A DNA stretch of 22,626 nucleotides from Planctomycetota bacterium (GCA_027295435.1 JAPUKX010000087.1:1-22626), one strand, 5' to 3'; positions 1-8,530 are shown, numbered from the stretch's first letter. Numbers and translations: made by a program. Notes: generated by a model not told the origin, from the letters alone.

Positions 1-45
1 TGCTTTGCAAGCAAGAGGTCACCGGTTCGAGCCCGGTACGCTCCA
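1..45 (+). tRNA. tRNA-Ala(TGC), 5' part outside window
   Basis: The window opens inside the anticodon arm. The loop TTTGCAA (4-10) gives anticodon TGC at 6-8. The T-arm is ACCGG (21-25), loop TTCGAGC (26-32), CCGGT (33-37). The 3' acceptor strand is 38-44 and the discriminator A is at 45. No CCA is encoded. The D-arm and 5' acceptor strand are cut off by the window edge, so acceptor pairing could not be checked. The match to the usual bacterial alanine tRNA in the anticodon and T arms is close. Confidence 0.9.
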
Positions 46-111
46 CTAGAAGAATGGGCCGCCGGGGCTGGTCGCCGCGACACAGCGAGGTCGATGATCG
101 AGGACGGCCTG

Positions 112-501
112 ATGCGCAAGCATCACTGGTTGGCTCTTGCCATCGTGAGCCTGCTCGGCGCATGCGCTGCGAGCCCCACCGGTCCGGCGAGGCCGGCGCG
201 CATCAATCACCTTGCCTTCTTCAAGCTCAAGAATCCCGCTGACGCTGATGAGCTGGTCCGAGATTGCGACAGGAAGCTCGCAACGATCCGGGGCGTTGTA
301 TCTTATTACGCGGGCAAGCACCTTGATGTCGGGCGAGCCACGGTTGACGGCGATTACGACGTGGGGCTCTACCTCGGGTTCATGACCGAAGCCGACTACG
401 CCGGGTACATCCAGCATCCAGCGCCTATCGAGGTGGTGAGGAAGTGGCGGCCACGCTGGCGATGGATCCGCGTGCACGATGTGCTTGACCGAACGCCGTA
501 A
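112..501 (+). CDS. Small lipoprotein with Dabb (stress-responsive alpha/beta barrel) domain
   Basis: The 129-residue product starts with a basic MRKHHW segment, a hydrophobic stretch and a lipobox LLGAC. It is therefore expected to be exported, cleaved before the Cys and lipid-anchored. From about residue 30 the sequence reads like a Dabb ferredoxin-like domain: an opening beta strand RINHLAFFKL, a central G-V-x-YYAGKHL segment, a YDVGLYLGF strand and a YIQHP motif near the end. Dabb domains dimerise into small barrels; some are enzymes, many have no known role, and no substrate can be inferred here. I chose ATG 112 because GAGGA (100-104) lies 7 nt upstream and the signal peptide then begins normally; ATG 94 in the same frame would add six residues. 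It is convergent with the DUF4139-like genes. Confidence 0.75.
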   Translation: MRKHHWLALAIVSLLGACAASPTGPARPARINHLAFFKLKNPADADELVRDCDRKLATIRGVVSYYAGKHLDVGRATVDGDYDVGLYLGFMTEADYAGYIQHPAPIEVVRKWRPRWRWIRVHDVLDRTP

Positions 502-521
502 TCCCGATTGTCCATCGCCTC

Positions 522-547
522 GATCGACTCCATTGCGGCCGTCGATC
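522..547. terminator. Possible bidirectional hairpin between convergent genes
   Basis: A perfect 7-bp inverted repeat, GATCGAC (522-528) and GTCGATC (541-547), has a 12-nt loop and lies in the 102-bp gap between the convergent lipoprotein and DUF4139-like genes. No T-tract follows on either strand, so a terminator role is only suggested by position. Confidence 0.25.
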
Positions 548-603
548 CACCCCAGCGAAGATCAGCGTCCTGGAATGAGCCGCTCGTCGTCCGCAGCGAA
601 CGG

Positions 604-2025
604 TCAACCCGGCTGCTTCAGCGTCACGTTATCCTGATCGTGATTGATGCCTTGGCGGTACGTGACCTCGTAGCCCAGATCCCTTGGCTTTGCCGGTTCG
701 ATCCGGGCGGTGAACTGAGGGCTGTGGTAGTCGTGCAGCTTGGGGCTCAGCTCGCTCGTGAAGATGACGTGACCCCGCAACGTCAGCCGGATCTCCACGT
801 CGATCGGCTGGTCGCGGTAGTTGCGAATGCGCTCGACCCACTGCTCGTGATCGTCCCACCCGGCGACGGGATAATTGTTGCGGATCTGCGGCCCCTGCTC
901 ACGGCTGAAGTATTTCCTGCCTTTCGTGTCGCGGAACCAGAAGTTGTCGCGCCAGCTTCTCAGTCTGAGGCGCTCGTGGACGACCTCCGGGTCGCGCCCC
1001 AGGTTCAGCTCAATCTCCTGTCCGATCGGAACATACTTGGTGTGGTAGGCGGTGAGGAACGAAAGCCCGTCGCGCCCGTTATCGCGAAAGAGGCGCACCA
1101 TGCCGTCGGGCAGCGGGGTGGTCCCGAGGCTACTTGCTTCGTCGTTGCGAAGGATGTAGAGCCGCACGAGCTGCTGGCCGTATTCAGCGGGACGGTAGCG
1201 GTACTTGATCTCAAATGGCACGGCCTTACCCTGGAAGAGGCGCATGCGCTTCGACCAGGTGTGCTTGATGGTCTCGGTGCCTTCGATGGTGTAGATGAAG
1301 TACTCCGAGAGGCCTTCCTTGATGATTTGCTTCGGGGAGGCAGCGGCCTCGGCGATCCTGCCGGCGACAGCGTCCTGAAGCTCACTGCGCGCCTTGGCCG
1401 CTAGCCGACGAAAATCCTTCTCGTTCTCGCGGTAGGCGCGGGCGTCATCGGCCGAGATCACCCCTCGCCGGGCCAGATCTGTCACCTTCTCCACCAGATT
1501 GATCTCGCCGACGACCAGACGCATCTGGGCGCTCTGATAATCCTCGCCCGAGTTGTTGGTGATACGCACGAAGCCCTCGAACGACATCTGCTCTTCGGCC
1601 ACATCACTGACACAGACATAATCCGCGGCCCAGGTGATGCCGCTGGTGAAGTAGGTAATCTCCACCATGGCGTCACCGTCGAACTCGCTGGCAACGTTCC
1701 AGTACAGCATCTGCGGCTTATCGTGCGGGTAGGTGGTATCCAGGACATCCAGCTTGTCCGCGTGTGTGAGGAAGCGAAGCTCGACGCTGCTCGGATCGAT
1801 CAACGTGTTCGCCCACGAGAATTGCAGGGGATTGACGCCCCGAGCGAAGGTGATGTGCCGTGTCTCGCGGACAAGGGTGAGATCCTCGCTGTTGTAGATG
1901 GTGAGTTGCACCGTGTCCCGAACGGGAACGGTGGAGACATCCACGTTGCCGGCAAATGAAGCCGCTGCGCATAGATTCACAGCGACGCCTGTCACGAAGA
2001 GATGACGCGTGTTGGTGGCGATCAT
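604..2025 (-). CDS. Secreted DUF4139-like protein, longer paralog
   Basis: The 473-residue exported protein has an N-terminal signal peptide ending near ASFA (about residues 1-25) and no lipobox. The mature part begins with a beta domain containing Y-N-S-E-D-L-T-L-V and F-S-W-A-N-T. Its later half has L-Y-I-L-R-N-D followed by G-x-V-R-L-F-R-D-N-G-R-D-G, typical of DUF4139 proteins, which are beta-rich and of unknown function. A charged helical stretch (about residues 170-220) is absent from the neighbouring paralog. ATG 2025 is preceded by AAGGA on the minus strand (2034-2038) at 8 nt. The frame stays open upstream to 2376, but that part overlaps the paralog and has no signal-peptide character. 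With 64 bp between them, this gene and the upstream paralog probably share one transcript. Function unknown. Confidence 0.8.
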   Translation of the reverse strand: MIATNTRHLFVTGVAVNLCAAASFAGNVDVSTVPVRDTVQLTIYNSEDLTLVRETRHITFARGVNPLQFSWANTLIDPSSVELRFLTHADKLDVLDTTYPHDKPQMLYWNVASEFDGDAMVEITYFTSGITWAADYVCVSDVAEEQMSFEGFVRITNNSGEDYQSAQMRLVVGEINLVEKVTDLARRGVISADDARAYRENEKDFRRLAAKARSELQDAVAGRIAEAAASPKQIIKEGLSEYFIYTIEGTETIKHTWSKRMRLFQGKAVPFEIKYRYRPAEYGQQLVRLYILRNDEASSLGTTPLPDGMVRLFRDNGRDGLSFLTAYHTKYVPIGQEIELNLGRDPEVVHERLRLRSWRDNFWFRDTKGRKYFSREQGPQIRNNYPVAGWDDHEQWVERIRNYRDQPIDVEIRLTLRGHVIFTSELSPKLHDYHSPQFTARIEPAKPRDLGYEVTYRQGINHDQDNVTLKQPG

Positions 2026-2089
2026 CGTTGGTGTCCTTAGGGTTGGGCCAGATATGCTGATCGGCGCCGCTCTTCCCGAGCGCCACCAC

Positions 2090-3277
2090 TCACCATTCGT
2101 TCTTGATAATGACGTGCAGGGTGTGGACCTGCTTGACGGCCTTTTGATCCGCGCCACGCGGCGGCAACGTGACGTGAAACACCGGCCGATCAGCCGTGGA
2201 CGTTTCACGGTCGATGTGCTGGAGTGTGCCCTCTCGACCAAGCTCCCACTCGACCTGCCGGCCGGTGTCGCCGTGGATTTCCGTACGCAGCGCCGGCATC
2301 GATTCTGCGATATCGAGCACGACCGATTGGTCCTTAAAGTTCTCGATTTCGAACTTGACGATGACGTTGTAGTCATAGAGCCGGCCGAGGACGCGCTTCT
2401 GCATGCGGCGCTCGATTGTGCGCTTGACGACGATGTCCTTGGAAACGCCGAGGTACAGCGTCATCTCATCATCGCGCGGGGTGAAGGGAGCCCAATCTTC
2501 GCCGAGGAATGCAATGGTGCCCCGGCCATCGTCCTGGAAGATTCGCGCCTTGCCGGGCATGAGCGGGAATTCACCGAGCCCGTTGTCGGTATCATTCTTT
2601 AGAACGTAATGCATAGGGATGCGCAGCTGCTTCTTGCCCGCATCAAGGTAGCCATAGCGGGCAAGGTCGGCGATATAGGTCTTTTTGATGGGAACGTCGT
2701 CGAACCTGCTCAACAGCAGGCGCTTGGTTTCGTTGACGCCGATAGGCCGCTCGAGCCGCTCGCCGAATCCGGCCCACATCCCCGCGGAGCCGAACTCCTC
2801 ATTGGCGTTGTTGTGAAGCTGAAGGTACTGCCAAAGCGTCAGCGACCGTTCATCGTTGGCCGCGATGGCGCGATATGCGAACGACTTGTCGAGTTGGCCA
2901 ATGATGTAGCTGATGCGCACACGCGTTGAACCGGCCTCGGGCGAGTACACCTGCCAGGTCAGTGCGTTCTCACCCGGTGGATAGGAGACCGAAAGCACTT
3001 TTATATTCTTCGGGTCGGTCAGGCATCGCAGTTGGATGCTGCTCTTATCGATGTTCGTGTTCGCCCAGGCGAAGACGACTTCGTTGGTGCCCCGGGCGAG
3101 GGGGATGGTCCGCTCCTCCTGCACGAGCGTGGCATTGGGGTTGTCGAGCTGTATCTCGACCCGCTCACGCGGAGGCAGCGTAATGAGCTTGACGCCGGCT
3201 GATGCTCGACCGGCCAGCACCGTGCCGAGGGCGATCCAGATCGCGAGTGCTTCTCGCCATGGAAAGGGAAGGTGCAT
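2090..3277 (-). CDS. Secreted DUF4139-like protein, shorter paralog
   Basis: The 395-residue protein has a signal peptide with a hydrophobic core (AIWIALGTVLAG) and a probable cleavage after RASA. It aligns by eye with the downstream gene product over most of its length: L-V-Q-E-E-R-T-I-P-L-A-R-G with F-A-W-A-N-T, then Y-V-L-K-N-D followed by G-K-A-R-I-F-Q-D-D-G-R-G, and the closing beta strands. The pair therefore looks like an old tandem duplication. It lacks the helical insertion of its partner. ATG 3277 has a clear Shine-Dalgarno GGGAG (minus strand, 3286-3290) 8 nt upstream, so it is probably the first gene of a two-gene operon running leftwards. It is divergent from the M16 protease pair. 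The biochemical role of DUF4139 proteins is not established; cell-envelope adhesion or assembly is a guess only. Confidence 0.8.
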   Translation of the reverse strand: MHLPFPWREALAIWIALGTVLAGRASAGVKLITLPPRERVEIQLDNPNATLVQEERTIPLARGTNEVVFAWANTNIDKSSIQLRCLTDPKNIKVLSVSYPPGENALTWQVYSPEAGSTRVRISYIIGQLDKSFAYRAIAANDERSLTLWQYLQLHNNANEEFGSAGMWAGFGERLERPIGVNETKRLLLSRFDDVPIKKTYIADLARYGYLDAGKKQLRIPMHYVLKNDTDNGLGEFPLMPGKARIFQDDGRGTIAFLGEDWAPFTPRDDEMTLYLGVSKDIVVKRTIERRMQKRVLGRLYDYNVIVKFEIENFKDQSVVLDIAESMPALRTEIHGDTGRQVEWELGREGTLQHIDRETSTADRPVFHVTLPPRGADQKAVKQVHTLHVIIKNEW

Positions 3278-3638
3278 GTTTCGATCTCCCAGGGGTGGGG
3301 CGGTCCGATTGTTCGTGTCGCAACGGCCGGCGGATGATCATCGGCGGCCTGAGACACCGCATCTCATCGTCATTGCCAAAGACCTATGGCCGGCCGGCGT
3401 GGCGCGCACCGTAAAGATCGGTGAAATTGTCGCCCGACTTACCGATTCCCGGCACACCGCGTCACCTGCACGCGGTACTGAACCGCCGCCGCGCTATTGC
3501 GTTATCGGATGCATGGCGTGCGATCGGCCGGTGGGCCCGGCAACCGTTCGACGCGCTGGGCGCAAGTGATTATCGTGCGATAGAGAACCTGCGGCGTAGG
3601 GCCGCCCCCTCGCGAATACCCCCCATTAGGAGAACAGC
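3278..3638. other. 361-bp divergent intergenic region
   Basis: This separates the minus-strand DUF4139-like operon from the plus-strand M16 operon and must carry both promoters. I see the two Shine-Dalgarno sites (GGGAG for the minus gene at 3286-3290; AGGAG for the plus gene at 3628-3632) and a 10-bp palindrome GATGATCATC near 3332. I found no convincing -35/-10 pair on either strand and no coding sequence. Confidence 0.5.
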
Positions 3639-5384
3639 ATGCATCTCGCTCATGGGCCCGTTTTGGTGTTCATCGCCTTGTCTACCCCGACGGTCGCCCA
3701 GCACGTTGAGGTTGAGTCGTTCGTTTTGGACAACGGCATGGAGTTCCTGCTCGTCGAGCGAACCGAGCAGCCCAACAGTATCGCCGCCGGCTGGGTGGCG
3801 AAGGTCGGCAGCGTCAACGAGCGCCCCGGTATCACCGGGATCAGCCACTTCTTCGAGCACATGATGTTCAAAGGGACCAGGACCATCGGCACCCGTGATG
3901 CCGATCTCGACGCCGAGTACATCGCCGGCCAAGAGGCGATCAAAGGCCAGCTCAACGAGCTGATCTGGACCGTGCAGTACCAGCGCTTCCGCCGCGGCGA
4001 GATTGACGATCCGTGGAATGCCGCCAACGACACCGACCAGATGCGAACATTGCGGGCAGAGCTACGCGAGCTGGCCGAGAAACACCGCGACATCATCGTC
4101 AAGGACGAGTACTCCGAGGTATACACCAAGCTCGGCGGGTCGAGCATGAACGCGTTCACCTCCGAAGACCTGACCTTCTACTTCGTCAACGTGCCAAGCA
4201 ACAAGTTCGAGCTGTGGGCGTGGATGGAGTCGGATCGGCTGTACGATTCTGTGTTCCGCGAGTTCTACGCCGAGCGCGACGTCGTCCACGAAGAGCGCCG
4301 CCTGCGGACCGAATCCACCCCAACCGGCAAGTTCCGCGAACAGTTCAACGCCATGTTCTGGCAGTCCTCGCCGTATGCCTGGCCGGTCATCGGTTGGCCG
4401 AGCGACCTCAACAGCTACACCCGCAAGGAAGCACAGCGGTATTTCAATATCTACTATCGCCCGAACAATCTGGTCGGGGTGGTGGTCGGCGATTTCCAGG
4501 CCAGCGCGATCAAGCCGATCATCCGCGAGTATTTCGGGAGGCTTTCGCGCGGCGAGGCCAATCCGCCGGCCGTGGTCACACTTGAGGTTGAACAACGGGC
4601 CCAGATGCGGATGGACGCCCAGTGCGACTGCCAGCCGCAAGTCGAGGTCCGTTACCACACGGTGCCGTTTGGCCACGTTGACAGCTTCGCACTGGAGCTC
4701 ATGGCTGAGGTTCTCAACGGGCGAACCGGACGACTCTACAAGGCAATGGTGGAAGGCCAGGAGATCGCCTCATCCGCTTCCGCCGGCGCTGACGGTCGCA
4801 AATACGCCGGGGCCTTTTCGTTTCGGGCCCAGGTCAAAGGCGACGCTGATCCACCGCAGTTGGAGGAGGCGTGGTACGAACAGCTCGCCCGACTCCAGGA
4901 AGAACCAGTCCCTCAGCGAGAACTGCAAAAGGTCAAGAACCGGATCGCCGCCAACGCATACCGCCGGCTGCAGAGTAACTTCTTCCTCTTGATCCAGTTG
5001 GGGTTGTTTGAAGGGATCGGCGGTTGGGAGTACATCAACGAGAGCCCCGCCAAGCTCCAGGCTGTCACCACTGACGACATCACGCGGATCGCCAACACCT
5101 ACTTCGACAAGTCCAATCGTGCCGTGGCTCTCTACACTCGCAAAGCAGGCTTGGAGCCCCAAGACGTCGAACTGGCGGCATTGGACGCCCCAACCCGCGA
5201 CCGCGTTCAACAGCAGGTGAACCAGTTACTGAAGGTCAAAGACCTCGGCCGGCTCCAAATGATGGCCGCAATGATGGAAGGCATGATGGACCAGGTCCCG
5301 CCCGACGATCAGGCTGCCGTCAAATACGTGGTCAAGAAGATCAAGGAACGAATCGCCGAGCTGGAATCATCGAGCGGCAACTAA
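3639..5384 (+). CDS. Exported M16 zinc metalloprotease, catalytic subunit
   Basis: The 581-residue protein has a signal peptide (cleavage likely after TVA, residue 20). The M16 inverted zinc motif HxxEH is H70-F-F-E73-H74. H70 and H74 bind zinc and E73 activates water. The third ligand is expected in HEER near E218/E219. The usual gap between H74 and that Glu is about 76 residues; here it is roughly 143, because a charged, probably coiled-coil helical segment is inserted at about residues 92-155. A second M16 domain follows (about 250-520), with G-R-L-Y-K near its middle, then a helical tail rich in Met and Lys. The family cleaves unfolded peptides inside a closed chamber; here it would act outside the cytoplasmic membrane. 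The start is set by AGGAG (3628-3632) 6 nt upstream. The next gene, 19 bp away, encodes the complementary inactive subunit. Confidence 0.92.
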   Translation: MHLAHGPVLVFIALSTPTVAQHVEVESFVLDNGMEFLLVERTEQPNSIAAGWVAKVGSVNERPGITGISHFFEHMMFKGTRTIGTRDADLDAEYIAGQEAIKGQLNELIWTVQYQRFRRGEIDDPWNAANDTDQMRTLRAELRELAEKHRDIIVKDEYSEVYTKLGGSSMNAFTSEDLTFYFVNVPSNKFELWAWMESDRLYDSVFREFYAERDVVHEERRLRTESTPTGKFREQFNAMFWQSSPYAWPVIGWPSDLNSYTRKEAQRYFNIYYRPNNLVGVVVGDFQASAIKPIIREYFGRLSRGEANPPAVVTLEVEQRAQMRMDAQCDCQPQVEVRYHTVPFGHVDSFALELMAEVLNGRTGRLYKAMVEGQEIASSASAGADGRKYAGAFSFRAQVKGDADPPQLEEAWYEQLARLQEEPVPQRELQKVKNRIAANAYRRLQSNFFLLIQLGLFEGIGGWEYINESPAKLQAVTTDDITRIANTYFDKSNRAVALYTRKAGLEPQDVELAALDAPTRDRVQQQVNQLLKVKDLGRLQMMAAMMEGMMDQVPPDDQAAVKYVVKKIKERIAELESSSGN

Positions 5385-5403
5385 CCAAGCGAGTGACCAA
5401 GCT

Positions 5404-6879
5404 ATGCCAATTCCACAGCCAAGCATCATCGCAATCGGGATTGCCGGCTTGATCGGCCTTGAGGCGATCGCCGACATTCCACCACATCCCCAGCAAATCG
5501 TCTTTGCCCCGCTGGTGTTCGAGCCGCCGCAGGCAGGGGAATACCGCCACACGTTGGACAACGGCGTGACGGTGTATCTCGCCCCGAGTCACGAGTTCCC
5601 GCTGATCAACATCGTGTTCACGTTCAAAGGCGGGCGGTACCTGGACCCTGCGGACCAGGTGGGCCTGGCCGCGGCCACGGGAGCCATGATGCGCCGTGGC
5701 GGCACGACCACCGTCTCGGCCCAAGACATGGACGAAGAGTTCGATTTTCTGGCCGCGAACGCTTCAAGCTCCGCCGGCCTCACACAGTCCAGCGCCTCGT
5801 TGAACTGCCTAGCCTCCAACTTCGGCCAATGTTTCGCGCGGTTCATCGACATGGTCCGTAATCCCGGCTTTCAGGAGAGCCGCCTCGCGATCTACAAGCA
5901 GGAGACGCTTGAGCAGATGAAGCAGCGCAACGACCACGCGGCCCGAATCCTCTCCCGTGAATGGCGGTTCCTGCTGTACGGCGACAACCACTTCGAGGCC
6001 GCATTGCCGACCGAGTCGTCGATCGAGTCGCTGACGGCTGACGACCTACAGTGGATGCATCGGCGAATCTTTCATCCGGGGAATCTGATCGTGGCGGTGA
6101 CCGGCGACTTTGAGCCGAAGATCATGCTCCAGGAGCTCCAAGATGCGTTTGATGACTGGGCGTTCGGTGAGCCGGTTTCCGATCCGCCGGCCCCGCACAC
6201 GACGCTTGAGCCGGGCGTATACCACGTCGAGAAGGACATCCCTCAGGGGAGGGTCTCGATCGGCCTGCGCGCAATTCGCCGCGACGATCCCGATTACTTC
6301 CCGATGCTGCTGATGAACCGGATTCTCGGCGGGGGCGGGTTTGTCAGCCGCATCGTCAGCCGTGTGCGCAGCGACGAGGGGCTGGCCTACTCCGCACGCT
6401 CAGCCATGAGCCCTCGCGTCCACTACCGGGGCGAGTTTCGGGCATCGTTCCAATCCAAGAATCCCACCGTCGCCCTGGCCATGAAGATCATCCTCCAAGA
6501 GATCCAACGCATCCGAAGCGAGCCCGTCAGCGACGACGAGCTCGCGACCGCTCAGAACGCTTTGATCGAGACCTTTCCCAGGACCTTTGAGTCCAAGGCC
6601 GGCATGCTCAACCTCTTCGTCAACGATGAACTGACCAATCGAGAACCCGACTACTGGCAGACCTACCGGGACAACGTCCGCGCGGTGACCCCGGCCGACA
6701 TCATGCGGGTTGCGCAGACCTACCTCCTTGCTGATCAAATGGCGATGGTTGTCGTGGGCAAGTGGGACGAGATCGCCTCCGGCGACCTGGAGGGTCGGGC
6801 CAACATGAGCGATTTCTTCAGCGGGGCCGTCACCCATTTGCCGTTGCGCGATCCGCTCACGCTTCGGCCGATGAACTAA
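5404..6879 (+). CDS. Exported M16 family protein, non-catalytic subunit with R/Y pair
   Basis: The 491-residue protein has a hydrophobic N-terminus (signal peptide, cleavage near AIA, residue 23) and an M16 fold. Where HxxEH should stand it has L-A-A-A-T-G-A-M-M (about 89-96), with no zinc ligands. Near the C-terminal domain it keeps R322 and Y329 within VRSDEGLAYS, the R/Y pair by which M16 second subunits bind substrate. In two-protein M16B enzymes one subunit supplies zinc and the other supplies R/Y, so this and the preceding gene very likely form one heterodimeric protease. The gene starts 19 nt after the upstream stop, with only a weak GAG-type ribosome site, so translational coupling is plausible. 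Substrate unknown. Confidence 0.9.
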   Translation: MPIPQPSIIAIGIAGLIGLEAIADIPPHPQQIVFAPLVFEPPQAGEYRHTLDNGVTVYLAPSHEFPLINIVFTFKGGRYLDPADQVGLAAATGAMMRRGGTTTVSAQDMDEEFDFLAANASSSAGLTQSSASLNCLASNFGQCFARFIDMVRNPGFQESRLAIYKQETLEQMKQRNDHAARILSREWRFLLYGDNHFEAALPTESSIESLTADDLQWMHRRIFHPGNLIVAVTGDFEPKIMLQELQDAFDDWAFGEPVSDPPAPHTTLEPGVYHVEKDIPQGRVSIGLRAIRRDDPDYFPMLLMNRILGGGGFVSRIVSRVRSDEGLAYSARSAMSPRVHYRGEFRASFQSKNPTVALAMKIILQEIQRIRSEPVSDDELATAQNALIETFPRTFESKAGMLNLFVNDELTNREPDYWQTYRDNVRAVTPADIMRVAQTYLLADQMAMVVVGKWDEIASGDLEGRANMSDFFSGAVTHLPLRDPLTLRPMN

Positions 6880-7000
6880 CGGCCTTTGCGTCATTCTCAG
6901 CTTCCGCGCTTGGCCAGGATGCGAGACCTGCGACGTTGCGAGGGACGCGCCCGGCGAAACCGTGTTGTCGCCCCCGGTACCCCCCGCGCGTTTCGTGGGC

Positions 7001-7028
7001 TTGCTTGCGCGTCCGTACTCGCTACATT
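7001..7028 (+). promoter_or_regulatory. Possible promoter of the methyltransferase gene
   Basis: TTGCTT (7001-7006) and TACATT (7023-7028) are 16 bp apart. The -10 ends 8 nt before ATG 7037, so the transcript would be leaderless or nearly so. The -35 is poor (3 of 6 to TTGACA) and the -10 fair (4 of 6). Confidence 0.35.
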
Positions 7029-7036
7029 GCCCGGCC

Positions 7037-7876
7037 ATGAGTAGGAAGCACACGATCACGAGAACGCGCAAACGCCGCAGCCGGCGTACCGCGGCCGCCA
7101 GCGACAAGCATGAGCTCTATGAGCTTTCCGTCCAGGAGCCGGAAGCGGAATGCGACTTTATCGACCAGGTATGGAAGGAGCGCCGGCGCCGGCTGGCCCG
7201 TCACATCCGCGAGGACTTCTGCGGGACCGCCCTCACCGCCGTCGAATGGGTCAAGCGGCGAAAAACCAATACGGCGATCGGCGTCGATATCGACGCCTCA
7301 GTGCTCGCTTGGGCCAAGGCGAAGCTCCCCGAGCGCCTTGATAACGAGCAGCGTCGGCGGCTGACCCTGCGCCGGGCTGATGTTCGGCGGGTCAGAACGC
7401 CCGCCGTGGACTGCGTCTTGGCCATGAACTTCAGCTATTTCATCTTCAAGACGCGCGACGAGATGCGCCGGTACTTCAGACGAGTCCATCTGGCATTGGC
7501 GAAGGACGGTCTGTTTCTGCTCGACGCCTACGGTGGAAGCGATGCGTTCCTGGAGATCCAGGAGAAGCGCCGTGTCAAGGGGTTCACCTACATCTGGGAT
7601 CAGAGCCTCTACAACCCCGTCACCGGCGAAGCGATCAATTACATTCATTTCCGCTTTCCAGATGAGACTGAGCTCCGCAAAGCGTTCACGTACGACTGGC
7701 GGCTTTGGACGCTGCCTGAACTGCGGGAGCTGCTCACTGAGGCCGGGTTTGCAAAGGTGACGGTCTATTGGGAAGGGACCGACGAGGAGACCGGCGAGGG
7801 CGATGACGAGTTCCGCCCCACGACCCGCGGCGAAGCCTGCCCAGGCTGGATCGCCTATCTGGTCGCCCAAGAGTAA
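7037..7876 (+). CDS. Class I SAM-dependent methyltransferase
   Basis: The 279-residue cytosolic protein has a Rossmann methyltransferase core. Motif I appears as EDFCGTALTA (residues 59-68), an unusual form of the glycine loop. The acidic residue that would bind the SAM ribose lies in GVDIDASVLAWAK (82-94). The post-II segment is VDCVLAMNFSYF (124-135), and LLDAYGGSDA (161-170) follows. The first 18 residues are very basic (RTRKRRSRR), which could bind nucleic acid or RNA-protein surfaces, but this is inference. I took ATG 7037 rather than an upstream in-frame start at 6962 because homology-like sequence begins only after it and a -10 element lies just before it. No clear Shine-Dalgarno. The methyl acceptor (protein, RNA or small molecule) cannot be told from sequence. 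Confidence 0.82.
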   Translation: MSRKHTITRTRKRRSRRTAAASDKHELYELSVQEPEAECDFIDQVWKERRRRLARHIREDFCGTALTAVEWVKRRKTNTAIGVDIDASVLAWAKAKLPERLDNEQRRRLTLRRADVRRVRTPAVDCVLAMNFSYFIFKTRDEMRRYFRRVHLALAKDGLFLLDAYGGSDAFLEIQEKRRVKGFTYIWDQSLYNPVTGEAINYIHFRFPDETELRKAFTYDWRLWTLPELRELLTEAGFAKVTVYWEGTDEETGEGDDEFRPTTRGEACPGWIAYLVAQE

Positions 7877-7944
7877 TCGACCTCTTCGTGTCGCGATCCT
7901 TCCAGGTTGAGACACGCACCGCCAGTGACGTTGCGCTAGGGTTG

Positions 7945-7968
7945 TTCAGTGACCCAGGCGACACTGAA
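7945..7968. repeat. Perfect 7-bp inverted repeat in intergenic region
   Basis: TTCAGTG (7945-7951) and CACTGAA (7962-7968) flank a 10-nt spacer. It lies 68 nt after the methyltransferase stop and 28 nt before the membrane-protein start. It could be an operator or a weak hairpin terminator; it has no T-tract. Confidence 0.4.
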
Positions 7969-7996
7969 TGGGCCAAGCAATACGAGCATCTGAACC

Positions 7997-8530
7997 ATGC
8001 CGCCGATCCAGGACCCTCGGTTCTCGAAAGCCCGATGGAACGAAACGCTCCAAGAGCAGCGCGAAGCCACCGAGCGCACCGGCCGCATGGAGTACATCAA
8101 GCCGCTGGTGATGTTGGTCATCGGGGGCGGGGTTGTCATGGCGCTGTTGACGTTCGCCGGGAGTGGTGACCCAGACGAGCTCTCGGGGCCCGCCGCGGCG
8201 CTACTTTATCCGGTGAGGTTAGTGTTCGCGCTCTTCTTCGGCGTCGCCGGCCTCTGGCTGGCGGCAAAGTTGTGGCTGGGCGGGGTCGGACCGCTGGGGC
8301 TGGCAATTCTCCGCCTCGCCGGCATCTACGCGGCCACGGACCTGATCCCCATCATCGCCGCCCCTCTGCAGTTTCTCGGTTGGTTCGTCTATCTAGTTTG
8401 CTACGTTGGGTTGTTGGCTTGGCTATTTGACCTGGAGGCCATCGAATCAATGATGCTGGCCTTGATCACTTTTGTGCTGAAAATTCTCGCCGGCTTCGCG
8501 ATCCTCTCCCTGCTGGGCGGGGTATTCTGA
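7997..8530 (+). CDS. Small polytopic inner-membrane protein, unknown function
   Basis: I do not recognise a family. The 177-residue protein has a soluble charged N-terminus (1-33, with WNETLQEQREATERTGR) and about five hydrophobic segments: roughly 35-55, 66-92, 98-118, 121-143 and 148-176. Several glycine-rich helices (VIGGGVVMAL, FAILSLLGG) suggest close helix packing. No catalytic motif, signal peptide or transporter signature is visible. ATG 7997 has no good Shine-Dalgarno. It stands alone: the gap to the methyltransferase is 120 bp and a separate promoter precedes the next gene. It is counted as a real gene because the transmembrane pattern is regular and codon use matches its neighbours. 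Confidence 0.7.
   Translation: MPPIQDPRFSKARWNETLQEQREATERTGRMEYIKPLVMLVIGGGVVMALLTFAGSGDPDELSGPAAALLYPVRLVFALFFGVAGLWLAAKLWLGGVGPLGLAILRLAGIYAATDLIPIIAAPLQFLGWFVYLVCYVGLLAWLFDLEAIESMMLALITFVLKILAGFAILSLLGGVF

Noticed and set aside
508..1404. Long plus-strand open frame opposite the DUF4139-like gene
   Set aside because: It is antisense to a gene with signal peptide, Shine-Dalgarno and a paralog; its own product has no recognisable domain. GC-rich shadow.
2026..2376. Upstream extension of the longer DUF4139-like gene
   Set aside because: It overlaps the paralog in another frame and would bury the signal peptide.
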